Shown here one piece after another: positions 1 to 8,654 of a DNA stretch of 64,000 bases. The stretch is taken from the NCBI RefSeq assembly GCF_010015585.1, contig NW_022985071.1, positions 770,100-834,099 on the forward strand, read 5' to 3'. The DNA is from Eremomyces bilateralis CBS 781.70 (Eukaryota > Ascomycota > Dothideomycetes > Eremomycetales > Eremomycetaceae). Under the pieces are notes generated by a model. It was not told the DNA's origin. It did not search any database and worked only from the letters and a program-made list of their open reading frames with translations. How positions within the stretch are numbered: the first letter of the stretch is position 1; each line of letters starts with the position of its first letter. A program made the position numbers and the translations under genes.

Positions 1-2240
1 AGCGGGTCCGAGATCGCCAGCCGTGCTCGCTTGTACGCTAGATCTAGACTCGTTAAGAAGGCTTCAGCCACCTCTGGATCCCGGGTCCGATACGCAGCAA
101 GCCGGAGCTTGATCGGATTGGTTATATCGTTCGGATTCAGCGTGAACCAGATTGCCGGAATACCATCCCGAATGATGAGGGACTGGATCTTGCGCCGCAT
201 GCTTAAACGACTCTCCCTCGACATCGGCTGGCGATATCCATACAGCGATAGGCTCCTTAAGAGCCTATTAACGTCCTCGTCGCTCGTCGTTCGCGAGACC
301 TCTAATTCGCCCTTGGCACGCTCTAGCCGCTCCGCGTTCAGCGAACGTACGATACACTCGACTGCGGGGAAATCTTTCCTTGCGACACTCGCCATACTGG
401 CACGGCGATTCCTTGACCGGACGCCTACATTAAAAACAAGAAAGGGAAAGATGTGGTATAACGCGAATCGACCACCGTGACGCTAGAGGACTAGTTTAGC
501 CCACGTCTCGAGGCTCATGTTCCGTGATATAATAAGGCCCCTCAGCCGATCAGCCGCTTCGATGCCTACGTCCCTCGCCCCAGCGACGTCCTGGATGCTC
601 TTATCCGCCTGAAGTGGGCCCCCACGACCGAGAGGGAACAGCGTTGGGAACGTCTTTGCGAAAAACCGTGCATCGAACGGATCGGCAAAGTCCTCGCCCC
701 GGTTTACCACGATATACGGCTCGGCACCGTTCCAACGCCGCACCTCTGCCGTCCCACCCCGTCGTTTATTACCCGGATCCTGTTGGCCTAGTGCGTCACG
801 AACGTACTGTAACTTCTCCCCGTTCGCGATATCCGGTCCCTTATCTAGTGCGAATATGCCAGATGAACTGGTTTCATGAACGGGGACTGCAGCATCGCCA
901 AGGACCCTATCCCTATCCCTATCGGTAGCATCGCCCTGTTCCATTTCTTCTGTTACCTCCTGGCTAGTCTCGATATCGTCCCCCTGACCTAACGTAGCCA
1001 GCACTTCTCGAATATCTACTGCTTCTCCCTCGTCTAGGCCACGCTCCGTAGACGGGACTACCTGCCCGGTTCGTGCCTTCTCCTGCGCCGACGGCTCGTC
1101 CCGTCTTAACCGCTCATATACTCGAGATGGTACCCCGTGTAAGGGCGCATCCCAGCTGTCCAATTCCGCCACGTCGATCTCGATGTGCCTATATAGCGGA
1201 TTATGCCGCTTTAGCTACACTAGTGCTTTCTCTACCACCCGACGCCGAACCGATAGAAGGACCGATAGATCGCTTGGTACTGGCTTCTCCGACCCCTGCC
1301 AGGACATATGAATCTCGTCGACTACCTTCAGGAGCGGATGCGGGAGGACGTTGGCCACCAGCTCCTGCACGTTATTTGGGAAGACGGTGATATGCCCCTT
1401 AACATGCCTTCTATACCTTACTCCTTGCCTCGGACCATTAGGGATACTATACTAGGCGATGAAGCCGTAGCACGAATTCAGCGCGATAAGCTTCTCCTCG
1501 ATCGGCGTCAGATCCTTCAATTCACCGGGGAACATATGCTCGTACCCGAGTCGGTCGTGTAACTGGGCGGCTAGAGATAGACTACCTTTCTCTAAGTGCT
1601 TCAGACAGGAACCACACCCGTCAATGCTCTTCCCGATAGGGAAACACTTGATACATTGAAAAGGTGAATCTTGACGCTTCTCAATAGGACTACCGATCCA
1701 CCGCTGCCATGCTACTTCCTGTAGCTCGATCCGACCGTACTTGCCATAACAAAACATGCAAGTGAGTATCGGCAACGTGTTCACATCATGGAACGCTTCA
1801 TAGAACTCCTGGACGGTATTAACCTTGCTCCTGGTTGGGATCGGCGCACACCACGCCTGGTTATAAGAGAGCTGCTCTTTCTCGGCAAATTCGTTATCTA
1901 ATCCACGCATAACGCCGTCGAGCTCTCTCCTTTGCTCCTCTTCACTCCACTCCGAACGGTCCGCTCTTCGGACGCGTTTGGAGGGCGTCTTACGAGAAAT
2001 GGCCGACCCGGACCTCCTCCGTCCCAAATGGGATCGGTTCGCTACGACCGCAGGGCTGATCTCGCTCGAACCGTGCTTAGTACTACCAGCTACCTCGCCG
2101 GACGACGTCGCCCTCGGCATCGCACTCGGCGTCTGAGTCCGCCGGCGGCGGGATCTCCCATCTATTCTGGCCTGCTCGTCTTCTCTCTCGAATTCTTCAG
2201 CAATGTCCACTGACGTCCGAAGACCTAGGCCTGCGAGCAC
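1..2240 (-). pseudogene. Helitron Rep/helicase N-terminal region, broken and truncated by window edge
   Basis: Read on the minus strand from about 2240 downward. Residues encoded at 2240-1452 carry a Cys-rich segment (CGSCLKHLEKG at about 1600) followed by HDRLGYEHMFPGELKDLTP and LIALNSCYGF, typical of the region before the Helitron_like_N domain. At 1440-1190 comes HVKGHITVFPNNVQELV, then KALV, a TAG, LKRHNPLY. Relatives usually have Trp where the TAG stands. At 1172-483 comes FFAKTFPTLFPLGRGGP, and at 210-1 IWFTLNPNDITNPIKLRLA, the hallmark of the Helitron_like_N domain. The frame changes between 1452 and 1172 and a stop lies at 483-485. The family assignment rests on remembered motifs. The HUH nuclease and helicase parts would lie to the left, outside the window. 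Confidence 0.78.
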
Positions 2241-3087
2241 TGATCCATCCCGGTTCGGATTTCGACCTTCTTAACCGTCTTCGAACTCCCGCTCCATCGT
2301 GTTAAGGACACTAGCAGGTGTCCGCAACTCTATACCCGCCTGCGCCATGCGCTCCCGATATAATGCGCTCTAACGACGGAACCGGTCGGATGAACTCCCC
2401 TCGCCTTGACAGTGGCCCTCCATAACGGATTCGAATCAATTGAAGTACCGGCTTATCTAGATTCGTAACTCCTGTCGCGATATACAGGCTATCCTCTTAA
2501 AACTCGAACTAATCAGTCGACCGAACAGTATCCCTTATCCCGTCCTGGCTCTGTAGACTACTTACGATCCCAATCCCTCCCCCACTCCACCACCGTTCAA
2601 CCGCAGACACGATCGCCCCCTAAGTCCTGGATCCCTTCACCTTGAACGCTACGAAACTTGGTCAACCAGCCTATCAATCTACGACTTCCAACTTTCCCCC
2701 ATCATACCAGTCCGAACTCGTATTCTCATCTATCTTCTACGACTCATCTTCCGCGAAATTCGCTCCCCGTGACACGGCAACGTGCATGACATATCACCAA
2801 CCCGCGCTCCGCGCTCTATTGTGTAACCTGTCTTATAGAATCTATTCCAATATTACGTCAACTTCTCTTTCTTTCTCCCGTCCTTTCCCCTCTTTCCCTC
2901 TCTTCCCTCTTCATTAATTGATCAGCCGACCCCTCTTTGCCTTTTATTTCCCTCATAACATCAGATAAAGTGGGAATTCCATCCCCACCTCGTGCTCCTC
3001 TCGACCGCCATATCAATCAACTCTTACCTCGATACTACGACCGTTAGATCACCCCTGATATCCCTCCCCTAACTGTGTTTACCCAAT

Positions 3088-4126
3088 ATGTCTCGACTAC
3101 CCTCACTCTCGAATATCATTCATATTCGTGATTTTATTAATACCGTTACGAATAACCCGACTCGACAAGGCTCATCTAACTACGTTGAGATCTAAACCGA
3201 CTTTAATATCTTCGAGGAAGACGGCTTCTACTATTCGGATGTCGTCGTCAAGCCTATTCGGGCGCGGATTCGTGCCTATCTGACCCAAGAGCAGCGGGAA
3301 CTGTTTATCCCTGACGCTTTCTTCTACGCAGACGGTCGCTTTTCTACTACCTTATCTGCAGATAATACTTTGGAGATAAACGTCCAGGCACTCAGTCTGA
3401 TAAGGCTCGTCTACCTACACTCGCATTATGACTCGACTAAACCGGTCTAGACATCCGGGTGACGTTTCGAACTTCGACGAGTACCGCCAACGTTTGCCAG
3501 ACCAATGGTGTCCAATGGTAACCATCGTTGGCTCCGTGTCGTCTCGCAACAACGACAACTCCCTAGACCCTGCCCACGCTCGCCGCTTCGTGATTGACAC
3601 TTCCGTCTATAACGCCTCTAACGCCGCACCGGTTCCATATTCTATGGCCTGCTTCTTAGAGGATTCTAAACGTTGGGCAAAGGTGAAGATCCCTCAAGCA
3701 GGAACATTCATCACCCTTACCGCAAAGGTGGTGGGTCGTACGACTAACACGAACCTTCTGGCCCTCCGAATCCTGGATCTGGCCTATTTACCAAAACTTG
3801 CGTCCGCCGGACTCACGACGACCCCGACCACTCCCTCACCGTCGAAACGACCAAGTCGTTGGGAGGGCCGGCCCACTCCATCGACCCCTTCGAAAAGATC
3901 GCGCCTTACGGGGCCGGTCGATGAAATACCAACGCCATCGGACTCGAGCCTACATGACCTCTATCCACCGCACCCAGACGGCACCGCAGACTCGCAATCT
4001 ACTCCTACTTCTCCCTCTACTACGGCACACCCCGAAGGCTCCTCGAATATACCGGCTCTACCATCGAACTTCAACAGCGGATCTCGGCCACATCGTAACC
4101 GTTATCCTCCTAAAAAATTGAGGTAG
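3088..4126 (+). pseudogene. Helitron accessory ORF (possible OB-fold nucleic-acid-binding protein), broken
   Basis: The first part starts at ATG 3088 (MSRLPSLSNIIHIRDF) and carries a stop about 34 codons in, followed by FYYSDVVVKPIRARIRAYL. The reading then moves by one frame near 3420 into an open 232-codon stretch (3428-4126) with HPGDVSNFDEYRQRLPDQW, PMVTIVGSV, FVIDTSVYNA and TFITLTAKVVGRTT, followed by a Ser/Pro/Thr-rich, basic tail ending PPKKLR. I recall similar proteins beside Helitron Rep genes in other fungi. The beta-rich central part is compatible with an OB fold such as the RPA-like proteins of some Helitrons, but that fold is an inference. It runs divergently from the Rep reading, as expected for an element-encoded partner. 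Confidence 0.55.
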
Positions 4127-4902
4127 CTGACTAGACCAAAAACATCGAGCGTACGCAACACAGAAGCGATCATAAGACAAAAATTAGGAGGATTTGGTAA
4201 TGAACATAGTGCACGAATCCCTTTTCTCTTTCATTAGCATTCGAGTAGTAACAGTCCTATAGATACTAAATTGATCGACCTAGTTAGAGCTCTGACATAC
4301 GTATCAAATTTAGTTCTCTGTTTCCCCAGAACACCAATAGAATAACAACCCTTTTGTGATGCTTATGTGATTATAATTCGACCCCTTTTTTAAAAGGACG
4401 TTCGAAAATTGTAAACTCTAGCTTCGTTCCTCCAGGCTCTCTTTCAGCGAACCCGCTTGCGGGTTCGCATCCCTTGTTATTATAAAGGCAACCTTCCTGC
4501 CCCAAATCATCACGAGCGACGCTAGCACGTGATCTCTGCCTCATTCAGGGGACAAGCCACAGGCCTGGAACCGTAACAGTCTTACCCTAGAAAATACAGG
4601 TAAATCCGGAGTGTTTTATAGGTTATTTAACGACGAGACTGAGTGTTAGTACATATTCCGTACATCAGCTGGAATTTGAAAGTCGATGGTCCCGGTTCAA
4701 TGATTTCATCGCGTCTAGGTCTCCTGAACCTATTCTAAATTTAGCACCTTCGACTCCACGTCCAACGAGCCGCCTTGTGTTTAAGGAATTCAAGCTCTCC
4801 CAGGCATTTCTCTAATTAACACTAACTAGTTAGGAACGCGGAAGTTTTAGATCGAAAGGAACATCCATGCCAAGGCAGATTTGAGCTTACTACGTACGTA
4901 CG
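4127..4902. other. Non-coding stretch between Helitron and gene fragment
   Basis: No credible ORF is seen in this moderately AT-rich stretch. It holds the perfect hairpin at 4447-4468 and one CACGTG at 4526-4531. It may be the untranslated flank of the Helitron or old intergenic DNA. Confidence 0.5.
4447..4468. repeat. Perfect 10-bp stem hairpin with 2-nt loop
   Basis: GCGAACCCGC, then TT, then GCGGGTTCGC. All ten pairs match and most are G:C. It lies about 320 bp outside the Helitron accessory ORF. Helitrons and Helentron-type relatives carry GC-rich palindromes at or near their ends, so it may be a terminal structure. It is followed by ATCCCTTGT, which is not the canonical CTRR end. Confidence 0.5.
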
Positions 4903-5300
4903 TTACAGAATCATACCCCAGGTTTTGTGCACTGCTTCCTCCTGCGCCTGCACCTCCTGAAGCTCCTTCTCCTCTCGCTCCATCTCGACAACCGAGATTT
5001 CTTCAAATCCGATCCGTTGGAGGATCTTCCAAGTTAAGTACCGGTAGGCAGTGTGGCCCGTAACCATATCGCTGACGTCCACGTTCTCGACCCCTTTCAC
5101 GCCTTGGATCGCTTGCAGCCCAGCGATGCCGAATTGGATAGAGCTTCTCCTGTAGAGGAAGGCAAGGGTGTAGTCATTGTCAGAATAGACGTTGACCAGC
5201 CTGCCGGCAACCATAGCCCTCATTTTTCTCCAGTCTGCAGTCACTGGGCGTAGGTGCTCCCAACAAAGACGACGGACTCGACCAACCCGAAGGAGCATAC
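4903..5300 (-). pseudogene. C-terminal relic of a DUF726 (TMCO4/Mil1-type) gene
   Basis: The minus strand encodes ADWRKMRAMVAGRLVNVYS, DYTLAFLYRRSSIQFG, GLQAIQGVKGVENVDVSD, GHTAYRYLTWKILQRIGFEE and an acidic coiled tail. This is the conserved end of the fungal DUF726 alpha/beta-hydrolase-like membrane protein family. Just upstream the same family continues in other frames (FGLVESVVFVG, then GAPTPSD), so two small frame breaks precede ADWRKM. Nothing of the preceding several hundred residues is present before the MEF1 promoter. It is therefore a 3' fragment, not a gene. It sits beside a Helitron, which suggests capture or insertion damage, but the fragment is outside the element as I can delimit it. 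Confidence 0.75.
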
Positions 5301-5721
5301 AGTTCACCTCCCTCTCAGATGTGAGATGAACTTTCCTTCTTACACTACCTTCAACCTTGAACCAGCAGTAGTTCATCAAGATGTTGTTTAGTTCGTCTGA
5401 GAGCGGGCCGACCTGCAGCCTGCGTCATAGTAGATTAGGAATGGTGGTGGAGAAGAAGTCACATGAACATTAAGTCACGTGGTTTACGTTCGCAAACCCC
5501 TTCAAGCCAATCAGAGGGCAAAGAAGGATATTGATTCGACCACTTAAGTAACTCGTTACGCTCGTGATAAAGACCCTTGGTCCCTGTTCTTTTTCCCTTT
5601 CCTCTCATTGGTCGGCTCTCCCCAGGATTCAATCTTCAAAAGTTTCGAGTTCGACACGCGATGAACAGTCTGAACATTTCCACCACGCTCAACTTCCGGC
5701 TTACAATTGCGGACGGCAAAG
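5301..5721 (+). promoter_or_regulatory. Upstream region of MEF1
   Basis: About 420 bp between the DUF726 relic and the MEF1 start codon, with no ORF supported. It contains one TCACGTGG box at 5475-5482, about 245 bp before the ATG, and pyrimidine-rich stretches of the sort found before fungal transcription starts. Confidence 0.35.
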
Positions 5722-8228
5722 ATGCGGGCAAATCGTCTCGCTAGAGTATCAAATGATGCTCTGCGGGCATTTAGAACGCCAGCTTCACGCCCAAGAATAG
5801 AGCTTTGCTCTCAATGGCGCTGTAACAGCACATTTTCATTACCTTCAGTTTCACAGCGGACTGTCCAAAGAACAGGGCAATGGCAGTTGAGGAGACACCA
5901 GTCCTCCGAAGCCACCGCGACATTGTAGGCTCTGAATCCTATCTCATCCAAAGTTTACGACGCTAACTTAAAGTGTTGTAGAGCAGAACAGGCCTCGCAG
6001 GACCCATCGAGTCTCGGGCTAGATACCATCATCCAAAACCTTGACCCGGCCGAGGCTAAACGTCTCTCGCAATTGCGAAACATTGGAATCGCTGCGCATA
6101 TCGATAGCGGTAAAACCACCTCCACCGAGCGCGTCCTTTTCTACACCGGCCGCATCGGGGCCATCCACGAGGTTCGAGGCAAGGATGCCGTGGGCGCGAA
6201 GATGGATTCCATGGACCTGGAGCGAGAGAAGGGCATCACCATTCAATCGGCCGCGACCTTCTGCGACTGGATCAAGAAGGAAGACGGGGTGGAGAAAAAG
6301 TACAACATCAATTTGATCGACACACCGGGGCACATTGACTTCACTATTGAAGTGGAGCGTGCTCTGCGGGTTTTGGACGGGGCGGTCATGATCCTGTGCG
6401 CCGTATCGGGTGTGCAATCGCAAACCATCACGGTCGACCGACAAATGCGGCGGTACAACGTGCCTCGGATCACGTTCATCAACAAGATGGACCGGATGGG
6501 AGCGAATCCGTTCAAGGCGATTGACCTGATCAATCAGAAACTAAAGCTTCCTGCCGCCGCGTTGCAGGTTCCGATTGGCACCGAAGATGCTTTCAAGGGA
6601 GTGGTGGACTTGATTCGGATGAAAGCGATCTATAACGAAGGCGTGGGCGGCATTGACATCGTCGAGACGGATGAAATTCCTCCGGAGGTCCAATCGTTGG
6701 CAGAAGAGCGGAGAGCGATGCTTATTGAGACACTTGCCGATGTGGATGATGAGATCGCGGAAATCTTCCTCGACGAAAAAGTCCCGACGCCGGAGCAAAT
6801 GAAAGCCGCCGTAAGACGCGCGACCATCGCGCTCAAGTTCACTCCCGTCTTGATGGGTTCGGCATTGGCCGACAAATCGGTCCAACCGATGCTTGACGCG
6901 GTCTGCGATTACCTTCCGAATCCGTCAGAGGTGGAAAATCTGGCGCTCGATCGGGCCCAGAACGAAGCCCAGGTCAAGTTGCTCCCGTACAATTCCGAGG
7001 GCTTCGTCGGCTTGGCGTTCAAGTTGGAAGAGAGCAATTTCGGTCAATTGACGTACATTCGCGTTTACCAAGGCTCACTCCGCAAAGGGATGAACGTTTT
7101 CAACGCTCGCTCGGGTAAGAAGGTCAAGGTTCCACGCATCGTTCGGATGCACTCCAACGAAATGGAGGACGTGCAAGAGGTCGGCGCCGGAGAGATCTGC
7201 GCCGTGTTTGGAATCGACTGCGCGTCGGGCGACACGTTCACCGACGGTACTCTTGCATACACCATGGTAAGTGACGCCTCGTGCTGCAGCTTCCCGATGT
7301 GATGTCTAACTGCTCATTGTAGACGTCCATGTTCGTTCCGGAACCGGTCATTTCGCTATCCATCAAACCGAAGCACTCCAAAGACGGGACCAATTTCAGC
7401 AAAGCCATCAATCGTTTCCAGCGCGAAGATCCGACCTTCCGCGTCCACGTCGACGCCGAGTCGCAAGAAACCATCATCTCCGGCATGGGTGAGCTGCATC
7501 TTGAGATCTACGTGGAGCGCATGAGGCGCGAGTACAAAGTCGAATGCACCACGGGCCAGCCGCAAGTCGCCTACCGCGAAACCATCACCGCCTACACCCC
7601 GTTCGACCACCTCCTGAAAAAGCAAACCGGTGGCGCGGGAGACTACGCCCGCGTGATCGGCTGGATGGAGCAGAACCCCGGCGAGAAGGAGAACCACTTC
7701 GAGAGCCAGATCACCGGCGGCACGATCAGCGAGAAGTTCCTCTTCGCGTGCGAGAAGGGATTCAAGGAGTCCTGCGAGAAGGGCCCGCTGATCGGCCACC
7801 GCGTGCTCGGCGCCAGCATGGTGATCAACGACGGCGCCACGCACATGACCGACTCGTCCGAGCACGCCTTCCAGAACGCCACGAAGCAAGCGTTCCGCAA
7901 GGCGTTCGTTGCGGCAAAGCCGCAGGTGCTGGAACCCATCATGAAGACCGAGGTGACCGCGCCCACCGAGTTCCAGGGCTCCGTGGTCGCGCTCCTCAAC
8001 AAGCGCAACGCCGTCATCGCAGACACGGAGACCGGCGTCGACGACTTCACCGTGCTGTGCGACTGCAGTCTGAACGCGATGTTCGGGTTCAGCTCCCAGC
8101 TGCGCGCGGCCACACAGGGGAAGGGCGAGTTTTCCATGGAGTTCAGTCACTATGCGCCGGCGCCGCCGCAGTTGCAGCGGGAGTTGGTGGAGAAGTATCA
8201 GAAATCTCAGACGGAGAAGAAGAAGTAG
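5722..8228 (+). CDS. MEF1: Mitochondrial translation elongation factor G1 (mEF-G1)
   Basis: Three exons: 5722-5924, 5982-7266 and 7323-8228, giving 797 residues. Intron 1 is 57 bp (GTAGGC, branch GCTAAC); intron 2 is 56 bp (GTAAGT, branch TCTAAC). The first 60 or so residues are rich in Arg and Ser and lack acids early on ([17 protein letters not shown]), a mitochondrial targeting sequence. The G domain follows: AHIDSGKT at about 106-113, LEREKGITI in switch I, DTPGHID and NKMD. Then come the EF-G domains II-V, with [10 protein letters not shown] and GEFSMEF near the end. Length and all GTPase motifs fit the family, which drives ribosome translocation in mitochondria. Codon usage is strongly GC-biased. 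The ATG at 5722 is the first in this frame. Confidence 0.96.
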
Positions 8229-8654
8229 GGGGCGGTGGGGTCTGCGTTGGAGCGATCTTGTACATTGCATGTAAGCTAAATATGGGCGTGCACACCGCAC
8301 AGGGAAACTTTGGATGTATAAGTAGGTACCAAGGCATCGTATGGTTGTAGAAATCGGCAATGGCGCATTGTAAATCATGAAAGGGACTCCGCTCTCGAAT
8401 TCAATTTGATTGCACTGTTTCCGCTGAATGTACCTGATCTTTTATATGAGTTGAGCTATGTTCTCGTCTGGACGTGGCGAAAATGATCAACTACGAATCG
8501 TGCCTTCAACAGGATTCATTAACATTGACCTGTGCCATTCGCAGAGAATGGAAACCAAACCGTCCGCTACATAAGTCCATCATAATGTCTCGTCACCATC
8601 CTATGCTTGCGAAGGGATATTTTATCCGAAAGATCAAATCCTCCCTCCTCCCGC

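Larger units (their letters stand above)
1..4130 (-). mobile_element. Decayed Helitron (rolling-circle DNA transposon), left end outside window
   Basis: A minus-strand Rep/helicase reading and a plus-strand accessory ORF, arranged head to head about 850 bp apart, are what I expect of an autonomous fungal Helitron. The Rep reading runs off position 1, so the 3' end with the helicase part lies outside the window. Several in-frame stops and frame changes show that this copy cannot encode intact proteins. The right boundary is set only by the end of the accessory ORF at about 4126. No terminal TC or CTRR signal could be fixed. A perfect hairpin at 4447-4468 is a possible terminal structure, in which case the element extends about 340 bp further. 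Confidence 0.75.

Noticed and set aside
7356-8378. Long minus-strand frame (340 codons) and a plus-strand frame in another phase (268 codons) over MEF1
   Set aside because: Both are shadows of GC-rich MEF1 exon 3; their composition (Arg/Leu/His-rich) is that of out-of-frame high-GC coding DNA.
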